A stretch of 64,000 bases of DNA, taken from the NCBI RefSeq assembly GCF_947623445.1, contig NC_135245.1, positions 18,049,501-18,113,500 on the forward strand. Direction: 5' to 3'. This document shows positions 37,401 to 53,478 of the stretch, one piece after another (within the stretch, counting starts at the first letter, position 1; the number at the start of each line of letters is the position of its first letter). The notes beneath the pieces were generated by a model that worked only from the letters and a program-made list of their open reading frames with translations, did not search any database and was not told the DNA's origin. The position numbers and the translations under genes were made by a program. Origin of the DNA: Clavelina lepadiformis (lineage: Eukaryota > Chordata > Ascidiacea > Aplousobranchia > Clavelinidae).

Positions 37401-40400
37401 AATTGTGAAACTAAAAACTTGCAATAGGCTCAGGACTTCACCTGTCGCAATACTTTGATCCCTTTCCATTCTTAGCACTTGTCCTTTGGTAGCAAGCTTC
37501 AATTATTCGTTTTAAGGTTAATAAGCACCTGCATAAAAAATTAACATAAATATTATACATATTTGTATGCAAAGTGCAAACTTCTACATTTTTAGCAAAG
37601 TAGACATTCTCTCAAATATACAGTGTTGCAGTATTTTAGAGATAAAAGATCAACGGTCATGGTCATGTAGGCTTTTGATGAGAACCAACAGAAAATTTCA
37701 TGAATTATTCAAGCCAATACACACTACCGTAAAATCTTGGTGACTAATCGAAAAGGAAAATTATGATGTGAACTGAAATACACCTGTAAAGACGATCCTA
37801 ATCATTTCATGACAAGTGCGTATATATTTAACCTCCTTACTTGGCAAAAACCTAACAAACCTCCTAAATGTTGAAATAAACGGATGGCGACTAACGATAC
37901 ATAGTGATGTGAGGGTGTGGGTACGAAAAACTTTTGAGCGTCGTCGTTGTGGACTTGTTGTAGCGGACACTGTGCATAGGATACAAAACAATTTGATTTA
38001 AATTGGCAAAGATTGACACAGCAAACGTTTAAATGCCAATTACAATCGCATCATATCATGTGATGATGGGCATTTAGAGGAAGCTTATAACATATCCATA
38101 ACAGGAAATAGTACTATCATAACATCTCTAATTTCATAACAACATCCTCAAACAATAGGCGTGTTGTTTTATTTGAAAATAATGTTAAAAAAATCACCAG
38201 AATCAGTATTGGGAGATTTTACATCTTTATTGGAACTGTCAGAATTTACACCAGAATCCTTCCTTTTGCGTGCTTCTTCACGGTCATTGTCACTACTAGT
38301 GCTTCCCTTTCTGCTTTCTTTGCTGTACAGTATATCAATTAAAGTTAGATAAAAATTTATGTGAAAAATACAGTACATACGTATATATAATTATATATTA
38401 TTATACGTTTTCATGCATAACATCTGAAAAATTAATTAATAAAAATTTCATAGTGCATATTTCAATTATGTCAGCTGCTTTACTGTTTTTCAAATATTTA
38501 TAAAAGGAATAAAAATAACTTATAAAATACTGACTTTTGTTGTTCAGATGATTTTTTCTTTGCCTTGTTTCTTAGTTTTTCCAAGTCACGTTTTTCAAAT
38601 GGACGATAAAAATTTACGCAGACACCATATCTTATATGACCACTGTCCTTCTCAGTCAAAGTAAACACAAAAGATGAAGTGTCTTCATGCAAAATTCGAT
38701 TTGGTCTAAAAATACACAATTGTTAATTGTTACTAAACAACTAGATAAAAGATACGACAGGAGGAGTGTTCAAAAATTATTCGAATTTATTTTTCCCACC
38801 ACCAATAATGTTGTTCGAGCAAAGTGATTTTAATAAAAGGTAAATTAGCCCAGTCTGTGCATGTGTGTTATTTTTCAAGTCGATTAATGGAATATTTCTC
38901 TTTTTTTCATGTCATTGTTTGCTCCCTGCGAATTTTTGTTTTTATGTTACACGGGAAGATGAAATATATATATTGAACAAAGATATTGCATTAAGTTCCA
39001 CCCATAGCTTGGTGGTAGTTAAGCTGAAGTAGTCAAGCAAACTTAGAAGGCCTTTATGAAAACCCTTATAACTGGTTTTGAGGCGTGGTTTCATCTCAAA
39101 CAGCAAGTTACAGAACCCATTTAAAGCATCTACTGTAGCATCAACATGGCCAAAAGCACGAGTGAAAGTAACGCTGGCTTTTTTCTTTAACTCTAGTGGT
39201 TTTCCGCATGAAGAATACAAACAACTGGGTGGAACAATCAGAAAAAATACAACCACAAGGCTCTGAGTCACTTTTATGAAAGTGCATGTGAAGGAGTGAA
39301 AAACATACAAGTTCAATATACGAACAATGAAGTAAATCTGACTTGAGACACGAAAAACTATTCTAAAAAAGCGACAAGGAAGCTTTTTGCTGACCAGACA
39401 ACTACAAAAGACATTTCAGAGATGCTACCAGCAATGGAAGAAATCTTGGAAGAAGTGTCTTAATCTTCCAAAGGGAGTGTTTTGAAGACAATCGAATAAA
39501 ATTTGTCAAATCCATAATACTGGTATATATTATGTTTTTATTCCCACAGGCCGGAACGCCGGATAGTTGTTGAACACACCTCATAGACCCACATATATAG
39601 TTAACATAATATTTACAAAAACATCTCGGTTAAGTTCGCGACTTGAATCTGAGCAGTTTGTGCGAGCTTATGCAGTTGGTGCGAATTTAGCAGATATGTT
39701 GTTGTAAATACAGTAGCTATACAACAGGTGTATTATTATGTAATGTATATATCAGCAAAACTGAAGGCGCTAATAAGCATCCATTCAAGACTGATGGATG
39801 CCTCAATTGAAGTTAGGCTGAATGTTTTGCATGCACGACAGACGGAGTTTGCAAATAATATGCGCAAATATGCATCAACTAACGATTCACGATATGTTAA
39901 TTAAATTGTGAACTTCAGTAAAGCTATTTTTTAACTTTTTTTATGACAAGTTGACATGGTTTTGATGACATAATAAACTGGTGAAAAAGTTGAATCTAGA
40001 TTTTGTAATAAATTTTTGCGAATTTAACCGGGATGCAAACTTTAAAGCAAGATATTACTGCATACTGAAACAAGTAAAAAGCAACAGCATGAAAAACAGG
40101 AGATAGGCAAAGAGTAAAAATGTAAAACCTGCACCTTCTGCAAACATTAATGCAGCCTTCTGGTTGACAAAAATAACAAACATCATTTGGAAATATATAT
40201 CCATTGTGGTCTTTTTCTGGATATCTGCAAGTACAAATATGTACTATATAGCATGGATATGATACAAGCAAACACACAAAATCAATATTTTATAGGTTAC
40301 CTGTGCAACAAAACAGGTGTTTGCTTAGAGTTCCCGTTTGGCCGCTTTACACCAACGATTGCAAGGTAATCGAGGAGTTGAGTTTTAGATTCTGAATTCA

Positions 40401-40401
40401 T
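25431..40401 (-). CDS. MADD: MADD / Rab3-GEP (DENN-domain Rab guanine exchange factor), 31 exons
   Basis: I could trace 31 coding exons from the ATG at 40401 to the TAA at 25431; they sum to 1325 codons with every junction in phase. uDENN: exons at 40401, 40224 and 38705 (YFCQPEGC, then [13 protein letters not shown]). cDENN: 37969-34909, with [20 protein letters not shown] and [17 protein letters not shown]. dDENN: 34662-32486, with [13 protein letters not shown] and [12 protein letters not shown] Ser/Thr/Pro-rich middle follows (32127-31237), then [19 protein letters not shown] (30621). The death-domain region includes [17 protein letters not shown] (28664) and VRRLLGKSH (28000). The C-terminal block has [35 protein letters not shown] and [16 protein letters not shown]. 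In animals MADD activates Rab3 and Rab27 on secretory vesicles and its death domain binds TNFR1. Human MADD is about 1650 residues; the shortening is mainly in the variable middle. Confidence 0.97.
29858..29918. repeat. 15-bp minisatellite in a MADD intron
   Basis: About four head-to-tail copies of gggtagatgatatat, with gggtagatgatatac variants. It lies in the intron between the MADD exons ending at 30170 and starting at 29792. Confidence 0.8.
33147..33684. mobile_element. hAT-type MITE in a MADD intron (CAGGGGTGGCCA ends)
   Basis: Left end CAGGGGTGGCCAGA and right end TTTGGCCACCCCTG are inverted repeats; the 8-base duplication CTCTAGAG at 33139-33146 and 33685-33692 is exact. The sequence gctcgagccgcat recurs inverted near both ends. 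538 bases without transposase, inserted in the intron between MADD exons ending at 34012 and starting at 32996. Confidence 0.92.
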
Positions 40402-43400
40402 GGTGAAAATATCTTTCTCATAATTTCATAATACGTACAATTAAACTTTATACAGTTGAAAAATACTTAAACATGATTGATGCTAGAAAATTTAAACCTT
40501 TAAATATAAACACTGCTGCAATTTTAAAGTGTTTACCGTGTGACAATGAACATTAAACAGATCTTGTGTACACTCAAAACAAAAATCTGTTATTCTGCAC
40601 ACTGCACCTGTTGTGCATAAAACTTTAAGAGGTGTGTTCAGCAAATATTTGACAGTATGTATATAAGCAAAACTTGCTGTCTTGCCGGAAACTTGAAGTA
40701 AAGCATATTTATTCAGTGATATAAATAACTCTCAATTTGCTACACCAGTGTGTGTAATAATTTAATAATAATAATAATTTGACAAAAACTGATCAAAGAT
40801 GTGCACTTGTATATAAATACACGTAACGTAAACATGAAAGTATATACAACAAACTTTGTTAAAAAATATTGTGTGAGTAAAGGCAAAAGTTTTGACACAA
40901 GAGCATGCACTATCAATTCAAGTTTCTATTTAATGATTTGGTGCTCCAGCAGCTAATCCTCCCTTGCTAGTGCATAATAAATTAAGAGTGCTTGAGAAAA
41001 AAACTGAAAGCACAATGATCAGTTTTGTGTGCTCATTCATGGCTCACTTAGTTGTTCAGTGAACATTTTGTTTCTTTTTTAGAATTGATGTGTGTGTCAT
41101 AAAATTTGATAAGAATCCTGGTAACGTGACCAAGCTGATGTGCGTAAGTTACAGCTCTATACTATATGTAATAAATAGATAATACAAAAACCATAATCTA
41201 TCTAATATAATCCAAGATTGCAATGCAAAACTGGAAGATCTCCAAAAATGAGTGACTAAGATGTGTTTTGTCTTAAAAGATGTGCAAATTGCACCTTTCA
41301 TACTTAGGCAGATTGTGGTAAAATTAGTCTAATATAGCTATAGCTTGCTGACATCTTGGCTATTGGCGATTCAGGTTTGATATTGAATATCTTGCCTACC
41401 TGCCAGGCTGGAAAGTACGGCAGTTTTCAATGAGACACAATTGTTAGTGTGATGGATTGCACTGAAGGCTTAATTCTTTGTTTATTTTGTATAAATTTGC
41501 AATCAAAGAACCAAATTTTCGGATTTAATGCAGAAGTGCACAACCAAATGACAATTGAGTAGCTGAGGTCTAATAAATGAATGCATCCTCTGGTTGTGCA
41601 CTTCTACACAAGAACCAATTTTTCTTCATTTATTATAATTTGGCGTGAAAATTTAAAAGCTCCGTAGCACGTTTGAAGTTATTTCGTGCAGGCAGGTGCC
41701 ACACTTCAGCATTTTCTGACTTTCCACTATGGCCTATACTCTCTGAGCTGTTATACTCTTGTTGAGCAAGTATCAACAACAATCGCTTCTCCTGTCGTCT
41801 AGGTTTGCTGAACAGCAAGCCTACCATGCAGCCCTTTATTTAAAACTGATCTCCTGTCTTTGAGGTTTTATGAACCAGAACCACAAACTTAGCAAAATTC
41901 ATAGTTTCGGTTTCGGTATAAACTAACATTCTTTTCATTTTTTCGAAAACTGAACGTCTGTAAGGTTACTTGGCTTGACTGGGGAATCCGTATAACTTCG
42001 GCCAAGATCAACAAAATTTCCAGTTCACGAAAACAAAACATTCAAATTGTGTTGCACTCATATCTGTGGAATCATAAATAAATTTTTTTCTGGTTAGGCT
42101 ACTTAAATTTGGGGATTCCAAATTATGGGTCTCGATTAAATCGGGGATCAACTTGTGTAAACGGAAAACAATCAGGAATTGGATAAGGAGGGAGATTTAG
42201 TCTATGATAGGGTTTGATTATTACGTCATAGAATTTACTATAGTTCAGAATAACAGGTAACTGTAGAAATAGTTTCGAACACACGATTATTTCCCGTAAA
42301 ATTGTATTACCGGTAGCCATTTTTTGGTCTTCTTAGACTGAAGCGTTCACTTTTCATAACTTTGTAAATTCGTGTTGGCCGAAGATTTAAATTAAAAAAG
42401 TGCAACAGCCACGCATTAACAATTTGGTTTTTAATTGAAGTAATTGTGGCGAACGCGGATATAAACCCATGACGCTCCAGAAAGCGTAGGGTGCAAACTG
42501 AGAAACGACTTGAAAAACGCTTAACGGGCATCTCCTATGACCATACGAGAGAGAAAGAGAAGGAGAGAGCCTCGTCATGTACAAGATAAAATAAAATAAG
42601 ATGACATAAAATGAAATCAACATAAAATCTAAATAAAGCTAAGCAATAATGCCAAAGGGAAACACTGTGTTTTCTGATGAACTGCGGTAGAAGTATCCTT
42701 GTTTCAGAAAAGGACATAATGATTTTGAAGCTAAATGCATTACTTGTGGGTATGCGTATAATTATCCACAAACATGTGATAAGTTTTTTAAACTTTATTT
42801 GCGTTATACTTGCTGGCGAAATTGTCCTCTTTTTTGCTATGAAAATATGGTAGGCCTAACATTCATATCTCTTGAAACTCGTTTTGTGTGTATAATTTGT
42901 TGTTTTTGTGTTTCTTGTTGTTCTGTTACAATTATGTTTTATTTTAAAATATGTGTTTTAAATTCTTGTTTTTTTTTAACTTGAATGATTGAAAGCGTTA
43001 AACTTAATCTGCTTTTTTTTAAAATCTCTTTTTTTTGTTCTGTTTTGGAAAATTTGGAGTCGGAAACTCTTTTGTTTGCTTGAGTAGTATAATTCTGCTA
43101 GGATTGTGCCAGAATGACAGATTGACAGTGGTCTAAATAGGCTTACAGGTTTTTCCGTAGGCGACTAGGCCTTACCTAGATTAGGCCAAGGTTAGTCTAA
43201 CTCTAAGGCCTAAGCCGATAGGGGAAAGCGTGGCACCTGCACGTACGAGTTTCATCAACATGGCCAAAAGTTTCATCGTTTTATGCACGTTTTTTCGTCG
43301 ATAATTAATTAAATTGCCGTACTCTCCAGTCAGGATCTAAGCTTCTTTAGACTAGGCATATATTTATAGTTTATCGCTTCGGTTTTCTCATAACCAGTTT

Positions 43401-43487
43401 TTTCAGGAAAGTTTTGATTGGGCCTAAATCGACTAATCGCCCACTAATTTGATACTTGCTATGCAGCTTTGCAACGTTTAAAAGAAA
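40402..43487. other. Intergenic, MADD and the mitochondrial gene pair
   Basis: MADD and the next gene are transcribed divergently, so this 3.1 kb should hold both promoters. It contains a TAA microsatellite at about 40762-40780 and a short hairpin element at 41532-41605. Open frames of 60-78 codons at 41633-42984 have no family or splice support. Confidence 0.4.
41532..41605. repeat. Short hairpin-forming inverted repeat (MITE-like)
   Basis: agaagtgcacaacca (41532-41546) is followed by its exact 15-base complement tggttgtgcacttct (41591-41605), with a 44-base loop. Looks like a tiny foldback element; no certain target duplication. Confidence 0.6.
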
Positions 43488-44558
43488 ATGCTGATCAAGC
43501 GTCTGCTGCTGTGCACTGCAGTCAGATCTAAGTTTGACGCTATTTCTTCAAAGAGTCTCTCCTTAAGGCACATCTCAAAGCAGTATTCTCTTCAGTCAAC
43601 AATCAAAACGCCTGATACCAAAACACTACCGCCTGCAAAACAAGATTCACCTACTCAAACAGAAGGGTATGGTGTTAAAATGATGAAATCTGTTCAATTA
43701 ATCACTGGTCTTTGATAAAACTGAATTTATTTTTAATTTATCCAACTATAATTATAATGTCTGGTTCTAAAATCGATATACTTACAGTATATAAGTTTTC
43801 AAAACTATCCTATATAGACCTATATCATTTATTTTCTTAAATAAAATAAAACAAATTTTGTTATTAGAAAGAGTATATATTGCTTATTTCCATTATTCAT
43901 TGAAGTTTAGTTCAAAGGTACTTTGGCAATATATAAATTTAATTGCACTATACTTGGATATAGTACTAATGTATTGTATTGCGTACTAGTATTTACTTGA
44001 ATATATATCCACATCTTTGTTTTAATGTAATAAAGGTATGTACCAACAACCGGTTTAAATAGTGGGCCAATGCTGATCAGACAGGAGAAATCATTGTTTT
44101 AAATGAAGTTGTCCATCACATGTTTTTGTTTTTATAGCTTGACAAATCCAAGACCAAAATCAAGTGCATTCAAGTTCATAATAACTTTCTCTGTTGTGTT
44201 TGGTGGGGCACTATTCTTATACCAGCACTTGCAAAACAAACCAAACCTTCATCCAAAGTAAGTTATAAATATAGTATTGCTAATTCTTATTATTTTTTAG
44301 CCATTATGTTCTCTGTCCCTTGCGTGCCGTACACATTAATTATATATGATTATTTGTTTGTATATAATAATGTACAAATAGATATTGTGTATGATGTCTT
44401 ACCAAAAAAGTTTTACCATGAAAAGTACATTTAGCATATCCATAATGATTTATTTCAGCGGCAATAAAGGTACCACGTTACAAGCAGAGTTCAAAAAACT
44501 GTTTAAGCTGTTCAAAGGAGAACTACGACGTGTTGATTCTCCCAACAGGAGAGATTAG
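43488..44558 (+). CDS. Small predicted mitochondrial single-pass membrane protein, three exons
   Basis: Exons 43488-43666, 44138-44257 and 44459-44558 have GTATGG and GTAAGT donors and clean phases, and encode 132 residues. The N-terminus (MLIKRLLLCTAVRSKFD, followed by more Ser, Arg and Lys and no acidic cluster) looks like a mitochondrial presequence. Exon 2 holds one hydrophobic helix (FKFIITFSVVFGGALFLY), flanked by a short basic/polar C-terminus in exon 3 (FKKLFKLFKGELRRVDSP). I do not recognise the family; a small inner-membrane or assembly factor is possible. The stop lies 149 bases before the METAP1D ATG with no AATAAA seen in between, suggesting a shared pre-mRNA. Confidence 0.6.
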
Positions 44559-44707
44559 AAAACTGAAGTAAACAGGTTTAATCTTTGCTAACTCAGCTTT
44601 GTAATTGGCCTTTATAAACTTACATCGGCACTTGAGTTTTCTGTATGGTTAGAGAAAAAATATTTGTGCCATTATTTTCATTTATTTGTTTTTGTCTTTG
44701 TAGAAAA
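44559..44707 (+). promoter_or_regulatory. Intercistronic region with candidate trans-splice acceptor
   Basis: 149 bases separate the stop of the small mitochondrial gene from the METAP1D ATG. No AATAAA is visible, and the segment ends in a T-rich tract and AG at 44703, just before the ATG. This fits an ascidian operon in which the downstream message receives a spliced leader. A separate short promoter cannot be excluded. Confidence 0.4.
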
Positions 44708-46111
44708 ATGAGATTTTCGTTGTCATGTGCCAACATGTGGAATTCAATAAAAATATTTTTTCAACAACATGCAAGGTCTCACAAACTTGTATACCCTGGC
44801 ACTGTTAGCAGAACATTGCCCATGCCTGATGTATGTATCTGTTTTCATTTGAAATGTGGTTTGCTAAGCATGCTTTAGTTAACATGTCTTTTGTCATTAT
44901 TGTTAATCAAATTAGCTTACCAAATATTTTTGTAGCATATACAACGACCTGACTACAGTTGGAAAACTCTAAAAGAACAAAGAAAGTGTTCAGCTATTGA
45001 AATTAAAAATCAACAACAAATTGCCAACATGAAAATGGCAGGTTCTGTAGCACGACACGTTCTGAATCTTGCAAAGTCTCACGTGCAGGTTTGCTGATTT
45101 CGCATGACTAGTTTGCTGAAACGTTGCTGTTTGTTTATGATTTTGCTTCAAAGTAACATTTTCACATTATGATGGAACACATTTTTCAAGTGAAATTTCT
45201 TTAGTAGGTACCCAGTACAATGCTTCTGACATTTTTTTAATAGCGTTACTTGCAGTTGGCAATCAAGATGTATTTGTATCTGTTGCAGTATTGCTGTAGG
45301 CACTTTACTTTGTAATAATAACATGTGATATTTTGACTACCATAATTTCTGGATAGCCATTAACTCAAGAGTTTTGAGTTACACAGATTCATATTAAAAA
45401 GCATTTTTGCACCACAACCATACATTTGGAATTGCCAAATGACATTCCATTTGCTATTTTTAGCCTGGCGTTACGACTGAGGCCATTGACAGACTGGTAC
45501 ATGAAGAGATACTTTCAAATGGTGCCTACCCTTCACCACTTCATTATAAAGGTTTTCCGAAATCCTGTTGCACTTCAGTCAATAATGTGGTTTGTCATGG
45601 AATTCCCGATGATCGTCAACTCTCAAATGGTGACATCATCAACGTCGACGTAACTGTTTACTACAAAGGCTGCCACGGTGACACAAGCGACACTTTTGCA
45701 GTTGGTGAAATTGATGATAGTGCCAAACACCTGATAGCAACAACACAGGAATGCTTGCGTTTAGCCATTAAGAATTGTGCACCTGGCGCTTCGTTTAAAG
45801 TAATCGCGGAACTTATTGAAGATCATGCCGCAAAGAATGGATTTTCAGTCTGTAGAGATTACATAGGCCACGGAATAGGGTCGTATTTTCACGGCCCGCC
45901 TAATGTCTGGCACGTACGTACGCCACGAACCGAACAACGCTTGATGGAAAGTGGTATGACATTCACCATAGAACCTATTCTAATTGAAGGGTCAGCAAAG
46001 ACAAAGGTTTTGGCCGATGGATGGACAGTAGTTACTAAGGATGGGTCGAGGTCTGCCCAGGCTGAACATTCTGTTTTGATTACTGATCACGGAAGTGCTA
46101 TTCTAACTTAA
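44708..46111 (+). CDS. METAP1D: Methionine aminopeptidase 1D, mitochondrial, three exons
   Basis: Exons 44708-44830, 44936-45088 and 45464-46111 are all phase 0 and encode 307 residues. The enzyme removes the N-terminal Met from proteins made in mitochondria, using two metal ions. The third exon carries the pita-bread fold: GFPKSCCTSVNNVVCHGIPD, the two Asp ligands (IINVDVTVYY and GDTSDTF), His (YIGHGIGSYFHGPP), Glu (MTFTIEPIL) and the final Glu (SAQAEHSVLIT). Exon 1 is Ser/Arg/Lys-rich, as expected for an import signal. The ATG at 44708 follows a tract and AG (TTTGTCTTTGTAG) by five bases, which is what a spliced-leader acceptor would look like. The same frame extends upstream to 44645, but that part reads as intronic pyrimidine tract. 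Human METAP1D is 335 residues. Confidence 0.95.
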
Positions 46112-46919
46112 TTATTTTTGTTCAATCAAGTTGTTAATTGCATAAATTAAATTGTTATGTTTTTGAACAACCGATTTAAGGGCTAGTTTGTCTCTCTGTC
46201 AACATGTTTAAAGTTCTTTGCCAAAAAGCATGTAAGCTATTAGAACTACCATGCACATGTAAAAAGAGTTACAAAAAACATCCAAGAAAAGAGCAAGTTT
46301 TACCGTAGAATATAGCATGTCGGAAGTCATGGGGGTAGCGTGGACAAGCAGGCCTACTTAATTCTCCAAAAAGTGTAACAAGAATTTTTTTCTCTTTATT
46401 GATTAATTATTGATCGATTCAAACATTTTGGAAAAAAATATACTGTCGGCATACCTTATTGTCATCAAACGATCAGACTTCTCAAATGGATTCCAGTAGG
46501 TCCCTCAAATATTGTGATGAAACGTCGCTAAAGCTGATTTTGATATTGACCCTGTTTTAATAAAAAACAGCGATTGGGTGAAGAAATAACAGGTGGGTCA
46601 AAAAGTGTCCAATCAAATGTGTCATACAAAGTAAGTGTTTAGGGAAAGTCCCTTAATACAGCTTCCACAAAACTGTCAATCAGTTTGGGTTAAAGATTGT
46701 GCGACTCAAGTTGCAGGCTAACTTGACCGTTAGAAAATTAAATTCACTAAAAGAAGTGGTAAAAATTAAGGCACTTTATAGCCTACTGTGTTTGTCACCA
46801 GATACAGTATAATGTTGATAACGTATTCTGCTCTTCGTACACCAGAAAGGCAGCCTTTGTTACTCATCTTAGATTTGTTTGTTCCTAATAGCTTAGGCAG
46901 TGTTAAGCTTCGTGTGAAG
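46112..46919. other. Intergenic, METAP1D and ALDH7A1
   Basis: Both neighbours are on the plus strand, so this 0.8 kb holds the METAP1D 3' end and the ALDH7A1 promoter or leader. An in-frame ATG at 46812 could extend ALDH7A1, but the added residues do not resemble the family. No repeat or RNA gene seen. Confidence 0.4.
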
Positions 46920-51074
<4,155 letters not shown>

Positions 51075-51233
51075 AAACTTGTTGCAATAATCGTGCGCTT
51101 TTTTATTTGTAACCAGTGGGCGACTTGTACTGTTGTGGATCATGGTGTCTTTTACCTAACGTTATTAATACTATGCCTTTGCGTGTTTTGAATCACAGTA
51201 CGTCATGAATATACAAATTCGATAAAAATCTCG

Positions 51234-53296
51234 TCATCTTTTCACTTCTCCCAAATCTTCAATATGATCTTCATCAATCTGAAGAACGATCAGATATTGA
51301 TAAACGTTCATTACTCCACACATCTTGTCTCTATGAAACAATAATATCACCTGGTTCCACGTTTCCGATATCAAGTCAATTAGGTCATCAGTGACATCGC
51401 CTTGTATTATGATTTCATCGTCCCCAGAAACCGAAGAACCACAAGAAAATTTCTGCGAAAATTGCTTCGAAGCTTTCTTTAAATTAATATCTGAATGAAA
51501 GAATAAAAAACTTCTTTCTCAATTTGTTTAATGAGTTTTCCTAATTCAGCAAACAAAATTGGTCTAAAATAATACATCACTGGCATAGCAAATCATTGCG
51601 ATCAAAGTATCTCCTGCAGCTCATTGTATGCTATAGGTTAATTATGTGACATTTTTCATGAGTTAAACAAAACAAATCTTACCAAACGTGGCTAAACCAG
51701 TGACCCTTGTGACAAATTTACGCTTTCCACGAGGAATTCTGGCAATTCTCACTATGTCCGGTTCCTTTTTCTGTTTTGACTTGACATTACCACGACCACC
51801 CCGCTTCTGTCGCTTCTTATCACCAGGTGTGTCTTCTAAAATATAAGCAGTACATATAACAATTAGTTACTTGCTAAACCTCTGGTATTTTGCGTTAATA
51901 ATATTACACAGGGTCATACAACACTATTTAGTTACTTTAAGTCACTTAAGAATGATATTTAATAAGAATATGCTACTTTCTTACAAACTAGGCTTATCAC
52001 TTAACATTTCTTCATGGTAATAAGTGCACATGAAATGTATATAGTCAGTGCTACACATTTTAAAGTTGAAATTATTTTCAATAAGCACATGTGGTAGCTG
52101 GCAGGCGGTCGATTTATACCAGTCAAACAAATGAAAATATACAATACAGTGCAACAAATAAACAATCACAACATACCAAGATTTAATGCTTCCAAGTCAA
52201 ATCCTTCCTGCTCTAGAAGATACTGATTATTGTCACGCCAAACCCTACATCTTTGGAGGGTTGCTTCGGGCATAAACTCACAGTATTCCAATGGCAGTGT
52301 ACACTCTGAAAATTAGCATAAATACAAATCATTATCTTTTTTGAGACATTCCATTATCTTGTGTCATTTTAATAGCACGAAAAAAATCTATTCTATTACA
52401 AATACAATAAGTAATTGGGCGTCTTCTTTATCCAATATGGCAGCGTTTTAAGGCAAATGAATAATTCAAGAAGGAATGCATGTTGTCATAAAAAAATATG
52501 AAAATATTTGCACAACTTCTAATGAAAAAACATTCTTAAGTTTGTTTTTTCTTTTCTAAACTACAAAACCATAAAGTTTCTTTATTATAGTAATTCTTTA
52601 CATCAGTGCGTCCCAACCAGTGGCCTGGGGAGCTTTTAAAAGAGGGCGGCGAACCATTTAAATATAATATGATACTATTTCTGGTGATTAACTAAAACGT
52701 TTTTGAAAACTAACCGATATTCTATAGTTTTACATTGATTAGTTCGTGAAATGGGAACCATGAATCTGCCCATTGTTGTGTTAACAATTACACATTGTGC
52801 ATGTGTGCTCTCATGACAAAAGAAGATTAGCTGACTCTCTATCACCCTGTATTTTTCCTAAAAAGGCTTGTGTTACTGGGCATGCTCTCTAAGGCTAGAA
52901 ATTAAACATTAGGGGTTGGGCTAGCAAAAGTGGGACATAGGCTGAGAAAGATTGGGAAGCACTGCTTTACGTGAAGCGTTGAACAAAACAAACAAACCGA
53001 GCAGTTCATTTAGAAACTGAACAGATGCAGATGTATCAAAACTAAATGAAACGCTGATAACGCTAACAAGCTATCTAAGCCATATATGTGGTCAAAAAAC
53101 TTTCCAGTTGTCAAGCCAAGTATAACAGCTATGAGTTGCAAATGAAAATTGTTGTAAGCCTATATAATCTAAGCTATATACCTGGACAATACAAAACTTT
53201 TACAGGATATGAAACTGGTTTCATTTCTTCGGGTTTAATTTCATCTTCGTCTTGCTTTGGTTTTTCTGGTGCAATATCACCTTCTTCAGTGCTCAT
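51234..53296 (-). CDS. DENR: Density-regulated protein (translation re-initiation factor), five exons
   Basis: Exons 53296-53182, 52305-52177, 51835-51683, 51490-51351 and 51278-51234 encode 193 residues (human 198). DENR pairs with MCTS1 on the 40S ribosome to recycle tRNA and mRNA and promote re-initiation after short upstream frames. The N-terminal zinc-binding part has [20 protein letters not shown] with its Cys set. A basic linker follows ([18 protein letters not shown]). The SUI1 domain has [35 protein letters not shown] and [11 protein letters not shown], and the tail [13 protein letters not shown] matches the family end. The last intron is only 72 bases (51279-51350), a multiple of three, with no in-frame stop. 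Its stop lies 159 bases from the convergent ALDH7A1 stop, and the nearest minus-strand AATAAA (about 51102) suggests short overlapping 3' ends. Confidence 0.96.
52604..52964. mobile_element. hAT-type MITE in DENR intron 1
   Basis: Ends CAGTGCGTCCCAACC and GATTGGGAAGCACTG are imperfect inverted repeats. 8-base flanks CTTTACAT (52596-52603) and CTTTACGT (52965-52972) differ at one base. 361 bases, non-coding, between DENR exons 1 and 2. Confidence 0.85.
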
Positions 53297-53478
53297 TGTA
53301 ACAGGTATAATACTTCAATAGGTTAGTTAAATACCGTTTATAGCCAAGCCTACAGGTATTAAACTATCGATACCAGGTACCTGAAATTACTTACAACTTC
53401 GTTAACTTCAAACATGGATGCGTTTTTATATGCTACTGTATTAGAAGTGGATAATATCACACTTTGAATAAGTTGAAC

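Noticed and set aside
45426-45653. 75-codon plus-strand frame over METAP1D exon 3
   Set aside because: Wrong frame of the METAP1D exon; the true frame gives the peptidase motifs.
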